Assembly: GCF_947623445.1 (NCBI RefSeq)
Contig: NC_135242.1
Span: forward strand, 24,986,001-25,050,000
DNA length: 64,000 nucleotides
Direction: 5' to 3'
Origin: Clavelina lepadiformis
Taxonomy: Eukaryota; Chordata; Ascidiacea; Aplousobranchia; Clavelinidae
Under the pieces are notes generated by a model. That model was not told the origin of the DNA. It saw only the letters and a list, made by a program, of their open reading frames with translations, and searched no databases. Position numbers and translations under genes: made by a program. Of the stretch, positions 49,101 through 61,600 are shown piece after piece (the stretch's first letter is position 1; each line of letters starts with the position of its first letter).

Positions 49101-51867
49101 GATGAGCTCTGACGTCACCGAGGTCGTTGTTTTCCAGGTGGTCGATGTTCTGGTGAACGCGGTGACCACTCTCGCATCTCTGTGTCGCGGGGATCGCTCC
49201 GGAGTGGGGAGGATTCAGAAGCGGATAATGGAGTACGGAGCCGCGTCATATCTCGTCGATTTTCTCCACGTCCGGGACGACGGACTTCAAACATCCACCG
49301 CTGACGCGATCGCCGCCATCTGTGACGGTAACGAAGAAAACCAGGTATTGTGACGTCATGCGGCGGGTGTAATTACGGCGTTAAAGTCATAATAAAAGGT
49401 CACGTGGTGTTATTGATAGTAATATTTTTCCAATTGTGCAAAATTTCCAGGATGAATTCGTCAACATCGGAGTGCTTCCCGCGCTCGTAGCGATATTACG
49501 CGGTCACTGCATCAGCGCGCAGATGAAGGCCGCCCTCGCCGTTGATTGCGTCACTTCCGGCAACGCACATTCTCAACAGCAAGCGTCGCTAGATGGCGCC
49601 TCAGACGCCTTATGTCGTTTATTTCAGGTATCCTACCACCAGATGTCGCCCCCATAGGAGCATTGTTTTTTCCGGCGGTTACAAATGACGTATTGATGAC
49701 GTTGCAGATATGGTCAGAAACTGTGAAGGAACGCGGCGCATGCGCACTGTGGTCGTTGGCAGGCGACCACCCGGAGCAGCAGAGAGCTATAGCGCAGCAG
49801 ATCGGTAGCAAGCAGTTGATTGACATGTTGCTGAGTAAATCACCCGCCCTGCAGCTGATTGGTGAGTGACGTCACTATCAAATGTAGCTAGATGTACTAA
49901 ACAAGTATAATAATGAAATATATAATGTTCTAAACGTTTCAACTTTATACCTAAATAATTTCAGCAGGTTCTAGTACACTTTTCTGCCACCGCATTTTTA
50001 TTTTTATTTATTTTTTGTTAAAAATTGTTTGTTTCAGGTTGCCGCACGGTGGCGGCATGGAGCAGGAACAGGGCGAGCTGCCAGATGACGCTGGTTGAGG
50101 ATGGGACCATGCCGCCTCTCGTTCGACTCCTCAGACTCGATCGAACGTCACGCGAAGTTGTCATGGCAATCATCGAAGCAATAAACAACATGTGCATAGG
50201 TTTGTTGACTTTCCTCGCTCTTTGTCCTTTTAACAGGGAAGAAAGTTTTTTTCAAAGTAAGTTAAACCTTTGTGACGTCATTCTCTCAGGCGTCGCTCAT
50301 TTAAACAACAAGAAGGCTCAGCGCGAAATTGCGGAAGAGGGCGCTATTGAGCTGCTTCTTGATCGCGTCTGGCGGTCGTCGTGTGACGAGACGATGCAGG
50401 TATCACGTGATTCATTGTTGTCATTGACTCTTTATGACGTCATTTCTGTGATTGTCTCCTCCACTCAGGTCGAGCTCCTTCACTCGCTGGCATGCGTGGT
50501 GGCAGGTTGTAGCGAGAACGAAGAGAAACTGAACAAGCTCGGAAACTTTGGATTCGAGATCTTGCTCGAATTTCTCAACTCATACGATATCGTGAGTGTT
50601 TAGTGCGTGACGTGACGTGGCTTGGCGTACGGTGACGTGGCGTGAGTCGCTTGAGTTCGAGTCTTGGCAAAGTCATTCTCATACTTCCAAGGTCATGAAA
50701 TAACGCCCGTGTTACTTTGCAGCATGTGAAGTTTCGCGCGAGCACAGCGCTCGCTCTCTTCGCTTTCAATCGCCTCCCTCAGCAAGAGAGGATCGCGCGG
50801 GCTGGAGGAATCGATGACGTCATATTCGAGAGTCTTCTTCAATCAAGAGATGGGAGAATTCGGGCGGGAGCAGCGTTCCAGGTGAGGCAGATAGGGATAA
50901 GGATTTATTCTGGGAGAAGGTAACAGGGTTGATGTAGGACGCGTTGCATCGTTTAAATCATTTTTCAGCTCGTTGTTCTTGCCCGCGTGGTGGCGCACAC
51001 CTCTGTTGTCGACGCATCCGCTAGGGGCATCATTGCGCTTGCCGATTTGCTGGACGGCGAAGAATCTGACGTCATAATCGCGACAGGTAAGTAAACGACC
51101 AATCATATGTCATCGTCGTGTTGCCGTCATTAACGATTCACTTCGCTGTAGCTAATTACCTGGCCAGTTTGGCGCACACGCGCGCAGGTGTCCCGGATGC
51201 TATTGTGACGTTTGACGCAGTCGGAAAATTATTACGTCATTTGAGGTCAACAAACGACCAGGTGAGGGCGGCGTCGTCACAAGCACTCGGTGAGTTTTAT
51301 ACGTCATTAAATGCGGTTGTGACGTTTAAATTGCTTCGCGATCCAACTATGACGATTCCTCCAGGTTATCTCTCCTTCAACCGGACTGCGAGCAGAGAAA
51401 TGATGACGTCATGCAGAGGACAGAAAGGACTTTACGAGATGTTGGTGGAGAACCTCGGCGAAGATGGGAAGATTTCGGAAGAGTTCGTCGCAGAGTTCAA
51501 ACGACAGAGCAGCATCGGACTTCCTATACCCAAGCAAAGTCAGTGGCACTTACAAGTGGTCGCGTCGATGAAAATCCGACGCACGATTTGATAATCTGAT
51601 CTTTTTTTAGGACATTCGCGTCCACAGACTGCATTGACAAAATCGCGGAAAAAGAACGCGTAAGTATCTAACCACGCCGCTTTATAGGGGCCTGTTGGGG
51701 ACTCGATGTGGGCACCCAGTTGGGACTTCCCATTCATGTTGTCGACATAGTCAACTTTTTTCCTCCAATGACGTGTTTTCTTCTGCAGGCGACCGCAGTC
51801 ACGTGCTCGCTCGTTATCTCCAGGACCGAGGGTGCTGGTCACTGAGGCTGCCAAGCCCGTCACGTGA
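40180..51867 (+). CDS. ANKAR: Ankyrin and armadillo repeat-containing protein, 32 exons
   Basis: Exons: 40180-40280, 40349-40427, 40518-40636, 40877-41000, 41283-41406, 42107-42280, 42587-42703, 42769-42941, 43256-43412, 43636-43796, 44236-44350, 44539-44732, 44951-45058, 45225-45342, 45816-45869, 46421-46622, 47199-47416, 47597-47779, 48134-48259, 48604-48809, 49138-49344, 49451-49627, 49708-49861, 50038-50199, 50290-50399, 50469-50591, 50723-50881, 50969-51086, 51152-51289, 51365-51538, 51611-51659, 51789-51867. All are GT-AG and join in phase to 1,500 residues (human about 1,430). Residues 1-582 have no domain I can name. About five ankyrin repeats lie at ~583-780 (GFTLLHHACVHN, GPTALMLAARCG, GWSAIHHAVASD, ATPLLVAASSG). 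Armadillo repeats fill ~785-1440 (GGIRPLVALLHTD, IGVLPALVAILRG, DGTMPPLVRLLR). The function of the family is poorly known; protein binding is likely. Exon 15 (54 bp, Ser/Glu/Lys-rich, phase 1-1) could be a cassette. Exons 22-32 have tiny introns. Confidence 0.93.
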
Positions 51868-53161
51868 CAGCTTTGAATCCGGTTGCAATTTCACGCATGG
51901 CTGCGTTTACGATGGTCGATCAACTGGTCTGCACATGGATGATTTTTACCTGGCTGCTGTGATTATAATCTCGTTACAATTTACCTTAACCGCTTGTATG
52001 CAGTCGTATTTACAACACTGTTAGCTTATAAACGTCCTGTGTTATGGTTTATCACTGTATTACCTTTGTAGAGTTATTTGCACTAGAAGCACTTTTATAG
52101 CCTTGTGTTAACTGGTGCTCTTTTCAAATTATCTGACAACATCCCTGTACCACTGTGTTCTGGATTTGAAATATATTGTTAAATATGACGTAACAATACC
52201 GACATCCGCGTTGTGTTCTGTAATAATTGATGCATCAATCTGTTACCAGATGTCGCTCATGCGGACGCATATTCTGTAGCAAGTTTGAGGTCAGTGAATG
52301 TGAAATATTTGTTCGGTCGACGTGAGCGAGTCCTACATTTATTTCTATCGACATCAAGCGATATATTTTATTAGCAGCGATCGCAAAACATTTTGCTCTG
52401 TTCTATATAAATTAAATTTAAATGGCGATGTAGAACCTATAGGCCTGCTTGTCTGGCAAATACCGTTTGTTTTAAGGAATGCCACACCCGATGCTTGCAC
52501 CAACCGAAATAAATTATTTTTATCAAAGTTGATCATGTATTCGGGCTCGTTTTAACATTCCCGTTCGCTCAAATCTTCTAATTAGACCGGTGGTTCCCAA
52601 CCTTCCATGGTTCGTGACCCTCAAAATCTGTGGCTTCCTGCTCTTTCAATAAAAACTGAAGATTTCCAAATATTTTTACTTCACTACTGCGTGTGCAGTT
52701 GCCTAATTTTGCTCAGCAAGCACAAAGACGTGAGGGATTTGTGTCCCGCTTGGCCTCGTCTTCACCTACCACAGCACTATAGCTCTTTTGTGAGTCATCT
52801 GCACGCGAAACCCTGACTTAGGTGGTATTGGCTACGTCTATTATTAGTCTAGGTTCTATCATTATCTCGGTCTTCAATCGGTTGATCACTCAACATACAC
52901 TTGTCGTCCAATTAATCGACATCTTATGCTTATTATTTATGCCTGATCTCAAGATATTACCGCTAGTTGGCGTATTGCAATGCAAGCTTGCCACGTATTT
53001 TTTTGAACATTTATTTGCAAAATATGTATTTTGCGTACAAGAGAGACCACTTTCGGTGCGGCTTACATGCTTTGTGTTCTAACTTTACAAAAGTGACCAC
53101 ATGCTAATTATCTGCAATAATGATGTAATAATGAACATAATGAGATCATAAAAGATTTTCA
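51868..53161. other. ANKAR 3' flank and hAT-like fragment
   Basis: Possible polyadenylation signals are ATTAAA at 52411-52416 and AATAAA at 52508-52513. At ~52590 the sequence ggtggttcccaacctt...ttcgtgaccct resembles the start of hAT elements of other animals, but no matching right end was found by ~52830, so only a fragment can be claimed. For the minus-strand gene to the right, AATAAA lies at 53015-53010. Confidence 0.45.
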
Positions 53162-56100
53162 TTATAGTCGAGTCTCTTCTGTTTCCATTGGAATCGCGAG
53201 AAATTCTTTTGTGGTGTAGGGTTCGATTCCGTTGTTGTATGCCGATTCATCTTGCGCCATCTGTTGGGAGTCCAAAATTGTTGTGGTGTTGCCAGTAGGT
53301 GGTGGTAATGCGTCGACTTCGCTGTAACGAAGACAGGGATTGTCGGTACCTTCCGGTTTAGTTTTGACGTCATCCTTCAGCATTTTCTCATCAGAAAAAA
53401 CATGCTAAAAATTATTGCAACGTTATTTAAGAGATTTAAAAGTATAATTTTGAAATAGATTTAGGCTACATGCTGTGCTGCTGAATGCACAGCGTCAACC
53501 GAGCTTTACTGCTAGGATTAATTAATTATTCGAATGTTTCATAATCTCCTGTCTATGACGTCCGTTGTGAACTTTAGCGCTTGTGTCGCAATAAACATCG
53601 CTGAATGCCGTCACGCTGAGTCCTATAATGGATCTATTTCAGCAGAAGCGCATTTGGTGGACGGGTGGCCGTTAATGACCTTGATCTCCGTGGAATTCAG
53701 GCTTTTCATCGATTTTTAAAGCAATTTATGTTTTCATCGATGCTTAAACGCAACGAAAAGTCGTAGAAGTTTGTTATTGCATAAGGAGTGTCCTTGTCTC
53801 CCGAAATTAAAATTTTGAGGCAATGGTTTCGAACTTTATTCTACTTGCGGAGTCCTAGCTGCAATAATTTCTTTCTGGTAGAGAAGATTCATAAGAAATT
53901 AAAGTATAAGCCGTGGGCCTCAGGGTAGGAGCTACCGTTATAAACTTCTACATGGTCGAAATGAGATCATTGAATCGATAATAACAAGGAACGCTTCTGT
54001 AGTTTCATTTGCGTCTATTTTGGGTATGCATGCTCGTCTGTGACGTAACAAACTGAAATTAGAGCGTGCCCCTTTGATCTGTGGCATATCCCTCAGTATC
54101 ACGTGATGCCGTCTTTGATCTTGCCGCTGCTTTAAAATTTTGACTGTCGCCATTTTTCAAACTCTTACTTTATATTATGACGTCATTAAGCCAACAGCGG
54201 TCCCCTTTTACAAGACACGAAATCACAAAGCGCCCTGTCACGTGATCAGAGTCTTCAGCGTAAACTTTGATGTTGATTCATTTATTGAAGATTTAACGTC
54301 GCGTTGTGTCGTTGTCAGGGTGAACGATAAATCGCGAAAGAACAACTGGAATTGTCAAAACAACGATTTGATTGGTGCGGAATGTTCTATGATTGCGATT
54401 CAATAAAAGTTAGTCACGTGTCCTACTTCAGGAACAATTGGTTTGTCGTTATTCCGTCGCTTGTCCTTAAACATATTTAATTTCAATAATTGCCAATAAC
54501 AAGACGGTTAGTACATTTCGGGGTAAATACCAATCTTTTTAGAGATAATTGCAGCAAAAATAGCGGGTTTTCCCCAAATATTCTCCAATTTAAGCGTCCC
54601 ATCGGCTTCGGTTTATTTCGTTTTTAAATTGATTGGATTTCCCCCACCTTGCTTCTCTTCGTCATGCAACACCAGACACCAGCAGCAGCAGAGAGCACGA
54701 GCAGAAGGCCAATTACGACGATGATGGGAATCCAGGTTGAAAGATTGTCTTCGAATGCGGAAGTTCTCAGACTCTTGTCTGTGACGCTGCACTTCGCAAA
54801 CTCAACTTTGGAAACCTTGAAACAGATCAAAGGTGATGATGACGTCAACACGAAACGTTAATGACTGGTCTTACAAGAACCGCTGGAAAATTACAGTTCA
54901 ACCGAGACTAAGTTGTGCGACTCATTCCAACAGCGCCACGGGCGACAATTGAAGCGATTGTTAAGCGACAATCGAGTTCAAAAATTCCATATTTCCGTCT
55001 ATACTACACTGGTCACAGTTTCGAGGTTGGAATATTTCAGTCACCAACGTTATTATATGTTACGTCACTTACGCTGAATCTGACGTCTTTTAAAATGTTC
55101 CTTGTCGCCTTTTTGACTTTTGACGAATCGACACCTGCAAAATGCAACAGAACATAACCTCGTTGCTTCACATGCGTGAAATACATCAAGGGCGACAGTC
55201 GTGGTTCGAATCCCAACCGAGCCAGGTTAAGCACTGCACGTCGTGATAATATTGCAGATCACATGATCGTGATATTCGTCAATGCTGGGTGCGGTTTAAA
55301 ACGCGCTTTTGCGGGTGAATAAATAATTAATTCAAGCGGCGACGTTGCCATAAATGGATTCTAGAATAAACACTGAGGCAGATGCGGTCTTTGCCCAACA
55401 TTTTTGTCCCATTAATTTCGTCGCTAAAACTCACAGCACTGCCCGCCAGATGTCACCCTCCCACCCCAATCACAAATTCTTTGTTTCTTTATTATCTTAA
55501 TTTCTGTTTCTTTTTTATCTTCAAAGACGTACTTTCCGATCAATTAATCTGGCCACTTCCTCCCCAGATACGTAAACACTCGATCGTTGTCGTTTGTGTC
55601 GACGTTAATACAATCACGATAGTGACGTCACATTCGCTTTGGTATCGACCACTCAACGGTGCTAGATTATGAAGTAGATGGCTTTGGCCATTTTTTCTCG
55701 TTGAAGCTGTTTTAAAATCTTAAAATACAAAATACGGTGCAACGGATGATTTCGCTGTTTCAGTTGAAACAAGTTGGTCGATTTTTCACAAATATTTTCC
55801 GAAATTCAGGAAATTGCAGTTTATGAGCCGGTGATTGCTTCCTATACCTCTGCAGATAATGTGTTATAAGACTCCATCGCAAATACTGGCTCATAAACTG
55901 CAATTGTGACGTCATAATATCGGTCATTGCAAGCGATTGCCAGCCTAGCCATGAAATTGCTCGATAACTGTTTGTGAGCATGTGTTTTATTGTGCTATAT
56001 CTACAACGGTTAGCATCGTAACCTTCGCTCCGCACAGTTAATGGCAAAAAATAAACAATACAATGATTAACACAGCGCATGTCATTGCTACGCCCTTGTG

Positions 56101-58660
56101 CGGTCGTTAATTAAACAGGGTCGCGCAAGGTGCCCTGCAAACCTAGCTGACCTCCTAGCAAAATTGAATCAAATTCTCGGCAATTTCCACCTTTGCTGGC
56201 TTCTATGATTTATCAACACGTTTCCCTCCTTACTGTGAACAAACACGACCTTGGGACACGCTAGGTGACATTGGGTATCCTAGGTCACCCAATTCTATCA
56301 TGTGACCTTGCCGCTCAAAGATCAAATCTGGTTTACTGTGATCTTATATGACTGGACAGGGAATCGAACCCAAGCTTCAAACATGAGAACAGAACACATG
56401 TAAACTCACCCTTTGCAGAAATTGTCACGTCACAATTCTCGTTTGCTGCATTTGAGAGATCCGCTTGATCACATGTACACGTCACAACTACATATTGTGA
56501 CTTCACATTGAGGTGGACATGCAAGGTGTTTCCAAGTTCAAGCGCAAACGATGAATTGCAAGCCTAAAAATAACACAAACATGATTCAATAAAAACACTT
56601 CATCACAAAATCGCTGTAACTGTTGACAGACGTGTTGTGACGATGCTTGACGTAACAATTGATGCACTGTAATCAAACAAAGGCAATATTCGGTTGAAGC
56701 ATGTGAATGAGCAAGACCTGACGTAAACAAGTTGCGTGTTTTGGGCAAAATTGTGTTAAATTATGTTTAAGTGAAGCCAAAGACGACTTAATTATAAAAA
56801 ATGGGTTTGCCCCCCCACATATACGATTAGGGGCAATCGACAACCCTTATTAATGTGACGTCACTGCAACGCCAGCTTAGCCATTATGGTCGATTTATCA
56901 CAGAACGCTTCTTTCGTCGATGCACTTTGTCTGACCCGAGTTCTCATAATGGTGGAGCACAAAAGGTGTTGTGACGTCACAGAGAGCAGAAGCGGCAGGT
57001 GATTTGAATTGAATTACATTCCTAAAATCGCGGGTAAAATCTTGTTTTCGGCTAAATTCTTGTTTTGAAGCTTTGGCCTCGAACCAAAATTCCATACAGT
57101 TTCTTGAGACAAATCTTTGCTTCAAAACCAAATTTACTGAGCAAAAGTCGAACCTAACATTTTCAGTGAAAAAAAAATCAACAAAAATGAATTTTATTGC
57201 TAACATTTGAATATAGTCAAATATTTTTATGCGCCTCGCATTTAAAACCAACGCAATAAACGACCGATTGTAAACATAACAAACGCAAAATCTCTCTTAG
57301 CTTTGGGAATTGAGAGGGCTTGATACAAAGTTTCTTGCTCGAACGAAGATTTCTTCTGGTTCCCACAGAGAGTTTTTTAAACATAAAATGAGTAAATTGC
57401 AAGAAGTTTTTAACCAGCTGTGAAGCAAGCCTAGCAAACAAATCCGCATTGTTGCGTCAAATGGAATAAGCACTATTACGTCATAAAACATCCAGCCAAG
57501 CTGATTTTAATTCAAATCTGTTTCTACATAGAAATTTACTGCCAGCAGAAATTTATGTTCGTTTAAGTTAACCAGTCTTAGGTTGATGACATTTCTATGG
57601 AATGTTGACTCATTAGGGGGCGTCCCTATATATGGCATCAAAGCAATATTGTCAGAAGCCAAACATCTGACTTTACAGCGATCTCATTACTGGAAAGTCC
57701 CTTGCGCCAAAATTTGGAAACACCGGAAGCATTGTTGCTAATTTTGGTGAAATACGATGTCCCCACATTATGTGTTTATGACGCAACAATTTTAAAAGTT
57801 TTCTGAACCGTTTCACAATGTTTGCAAAATATCCTGACAAAATATTGACATAGCACATGTTGTTTGCTCAAATGGATAACTTCTAATCAACTAACCGGCG
57901 AAATATTCGCTTGTATCAAGTGTTTTGTGGGAACACAGACAATATCGCTTCCTGCATTGTTCCGTCACTGAAACACCAAATGGTCACCTTTCAGTTCACA
58001 CGACAGCTTCCAAATCCCGATCTCAAGGCCGAAATGCATATTATTGCAAATTTGAGTCGTTTATTTATGACGTTATAGATAAGAAGTAGGCATGTTACGC
58101 ATGAGTGATCACGGGCCAAGTTTTCAGGGAATGCAAGAAACTACAACCGGAAATGACGTCTCAATTTAATGGTGTGAGAAATTCCAGATTTCAAAGACGC
58201 GATGCCGCGAGTGGAGCTATTAAAAGCGACATTTGCGGATAGATGGGCCCCCTCCCAAAATAACCTGATATCTGTTGATATTATCCCACCCAGTTTAAGA
58301 TTTCTGTGTGAAATAGCCCGGATGAATAAAGCTACCATCGACACGCCCGAGTGCCTTCAACACCACAAGCCCAGATTGAGTACTGAGCTATGTAACCATT
58401 ACATCATCAGCAAACTATTTCTGGCATGTTCTTTAATCTCTAAAAGCGACTGAAGTTGAGTGGTACGGCGGTGATTTGTTGTTTTTTGTATCTTTCCGGT
58501 CATTTAACTGCATTATGACGACAAAAAGCGTAACAATCACCAAATAAATTTGACAAAATCGCTGGAAAAATAAACTCACCGTCCAATTTGCGAATCCGAC
58601 ACAAACTTCGATCTCAGTTCCAGCAACAGTTGAGGAGTTTTCATAATAAAGCTTATCGGC
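53162..58660 (-). CDS. Type I membrane protein with ITIM-like tail, 5' end not found
   Basis: Exons seen: 58660-58580, 56563-56410, 54805-54648, 53386-53162. They join in phase to 205 residues plus stop. The outer part has N-glycosylation sites (NSS, NWT, NSS), a CTC pair and single cysteines (EVCVGF, WTACN, NENC, AKCSV). One membrane span reads WIPIIVVIGLLLVLSAAAGVWCC, then basic KRSKK, a stop-transfer signal. The 76-residue tail has LRYSEV, which fits the ITIM pattern (V/I/L/S-x-Y-x-x-V/I/L); SAYNNG, a YxN Grb2-type site; and a PPP run. The ectodomain fold is not recognised. No signal-peptide exon was found upstream to 64000, so the first exon(s) may lie outside or be too short to see. The 53386 acceptor (tctgatgag) is weak. 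Receptor role is inference from architecture. Confidence 0.7.
55812..55905. repeat. Perfect 18-bp inverted repeat with 58-bp loop
   Basis: Arm 55812-55829 (AATTGCAGTTTATGAGCC) and its exact reverse complement at 55888-55905. It lies in the intron between the second and third seen exons of the membrane protein. No flanking direct repeat supports a MITE. It could form a hairpin in the pre-mRNA. Confidence 0.85.
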
Positions 58661-61600
58661 CTGATAAAAGAAAAAACATAGCTGTTACTATTCGCCACGT
58701 CAAACTGAGAAACATTTAGTAACAAAGACGTCATGCTCATTTAAATAATGTGTGTGTGGGCGAAAGGTTTTTTCAGTACAAAGAAATCTCAGTTGGCCCA
58801 CAGACACTGAGTTAGTGTTCAGGAACGCCGACTATGTTTAACTTAACGCATCAATTGCTGATGTTACGCAAGCCGTTATCCAACTGGTAGCCTTAAATGG
58901 GCACTGGCGTCATTTTCTTTGCTGTAAATTTGGGTTTGTACCAAGGATAACGACATCTTTAAAAAAATTTTCCTCTTTTATCGAGAGTTAAACGCTAAAG
59001 CTAAATTTAAGCACTTGACCGCAAATTACGTCAACTTATTGCGCCATACCTGTCTTTGATTGTTAGCTTTATTAGGTCATTAAACGTAAAGTATTACCGC
59101 ATAAATCTTGAAAATTCTCAATAAGACCGGATTTGAATGAGACTATCTCAACAACAACACAGTGTGAGTAATTCAAATGCTTGTGGGAGTAAAGGCCTTC
59201 GCCTCTTTGAAGGCGGCGTTTCTTCCATATTGGAAGCAGCACTGCGGGAATTGGCTTCGTTATTCGCTTTCAGTGTCCAGGCGCCGCCCGAATTCTCGTG
59301 GATGTCAATTTGAAAACGATTTAATAACCTCTGCCCTTTTGGAGCTGAGAGAACAAAGCGATTGCAAAATTGTCATGAATCGGTCGCCCCTGGCAAAAAA
59401 GCGGACAAGGAATTTAATATCAGCCTCAAACTGGGCGTAAAATCCTGAAAATGCGTCACCAATTGCTCGAGGCGACACAGACTGAAAGTAGGTTATTACG
59501 TGTTATTGCCTTTGATCTTGCGTCCAAACCACATCACACGAAACACCTGGCGCTGTATTCTTATGCATGGGCGATCCTTGCTCGTATCTACTTCCCTTAA
59601 TATCTCATTTCCGCGTTGATGGGACCCCGGAAGGTCTCTGACACCATGTCAATCCGCTGCGGTGCTACACGACGTCATCAGTGATGACGTATGGCGCGCA
59701 CACGGTCAGAAGTGGATCGTCATGGTGCCAAAAATCTTCAACAGGGTATGAAAACGGAACAAGATTTTTCTCGACTAAACTATGACCTTCTCGCCGCGCT
59801 AGAGAACTCAAGATGCGGCAGAGATTCATTTAACACCCGATCTCGCATTCAACCTTCATCTTAGTTGCCAGGCTACCTGCCAGTCATCGCTAAGTAACTG
59901 CGCGAAGGTTGTAGCTTAGTAAAGCGACTGAACTGCGTATAACCTGGCGACCACAACCAATCGTCTTTCTGTCTTGTTACTCTAATACATCTTTGACGTC
60001 ACGCGGCCGGTTTCAATTAAAACACCTGTGGCTTAAATGAAAACTGACGTTATCAGGCGAAATCCTTTTTTCTTTCGCCATTCCTAACGTTTTTACATCG
60101 CTCAAGAAATCTCGGCAATCCGCCCTTGTCGCTCTAAAGCGCCGTGTGCACGAATCGATGCTCAACTGCTCTTTGTGTAACGCGCTATTACGTCATCATT
60201 ACAGCTATCATTACGTAACAGCAAACGCCACGTCGCATAAAGCAAATAACCCCAATTCTTTGAACCCGCAGGGTCTTGAAGCCCGGCGCGCGGTCTCATA
60301 GAACTGAGCCACGCATTGAGATGACGAAGAAAACTCAAATCATGGCCGACTTTCTAGAATTTATTTAATAATTCAAGAGATTCAGGTAAAAAACGCCCGC
60401 GACATCGATAAATCCAAGTCCAGCCATGAACGGGGAATCGCTTCGGTTGCTAGGCAACCATAATCTCGATGAATTCGCGGCTTGAACGGAGCTTTCGTCG
60501 CGATTCAAAATTATTTGTCGAAAACGTCGGTAAAATTGAAGAATACAAGCGCGGACTGAGCCGGTTGAATTGAAGGGCTCCAGATATAAAGACTCGAGGG
60601 CTATCGACCCACTTGATAAAAAGCAGATGTCGACGCGATATTACGAAGCAGCCGCGATGAAGAGACAATTGAATTATTCGTCTCAAATCGTCGTTCGCAT
60701 TCCCCCCTTCCTTTTTCGCAAATTAAGCATCCGACTTATTGTGACGCCACAATGTTTTAAATTCCGGATTTTAGGCTCCGTCAATTACGCGAATTTCAAC
60801 GAACCCTCCAACCTCTTGTCTGATATTATCTGCATTCCGCTCGCGTTCGCTTAAGTAGAATAAAACGAACCGAACCTCGATTTTTATATCTCTTGTTCTG
60901 ACCAATTTTCAACACAGATAATTAGGTCGACAACTACGTCACTGTCTTGCTGCTGGCATAGAAATCATGTAAACAAGGACAACGGCACGATTGTCTGGCG
61001 TCGACAACAGAAGGTTAAGGTCAGATTTTGGAAATCGACGTTCAGTTGATCGGGTTAGAGCTGGCCTGACAGAAATATCACCGACGTCCAGTGGCGCCTT
61101 CAAAGCTGAAGTGACGGAAAGTTACTTTTAGCAAAGTCGCTTTGTTACCTCATAACACGTGTTCAGTCATGCGCGAAGCTGGTGCACAAACAAAATGACG
61201 TCATCTTGTCAAGAGTTCTCAGAAATTCGAAGCGGTTGATTCTAGAATAAGCCAGCCGGCAAAAAATTTGAAGCATTTTTCAAAGTTGCACCACACGCCC
61301 TCCCCACAAGCACAGAAAACAATCGCGTCATTATGAGGTCTGCGTTAAAGTTAATGTGACGTCATAATGAAATGGAGGGAGGCATAATAAAACGATTAAA
61401 ACCACGTGACACAAAAGGAATTGCCAATTATTTCGTCTTTCTTTCACAATCTCCAGCGTGACAACGTATCACATGTCATAAACACGTGTTCTATGAAAGC
61501 TCAATGATGATGTAATCGCGCCAAATAAGGTTATTGACCACACCGGATATCGCTGATGAAATTCTAGAACACTTTGCTTTTGCACTCAACGTATGAAAAA

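Noticed and set aside
51260..51289. Earlier donor (cag/gtgagg) in ANKAR exon 29
   Set aside because: The frame continues open to the next donor at 51289 with armadillo-like sequence (VRAASSQAL), and that donor gives the correct phase to exon 30.
52590..52830. Complete hAT element starting ggtggttcccaacc
   Set aside because: The left end looks right but no inverted right end or 8-bp duplication was found; kept only as a possible fragment.
55185..55235. tRNA-like B box (ggttcgaatcc) on the plus strand
   Set aside because: No matching acceptor stem or A box upstream; at most a tRNA-derived SINE fragment.
56355..56395. tRNA-like B box (ggttcgattcc) on the minus strand
   Set aside because: No foldable D and anticodon arms; it lies just past the exon end at 56410.
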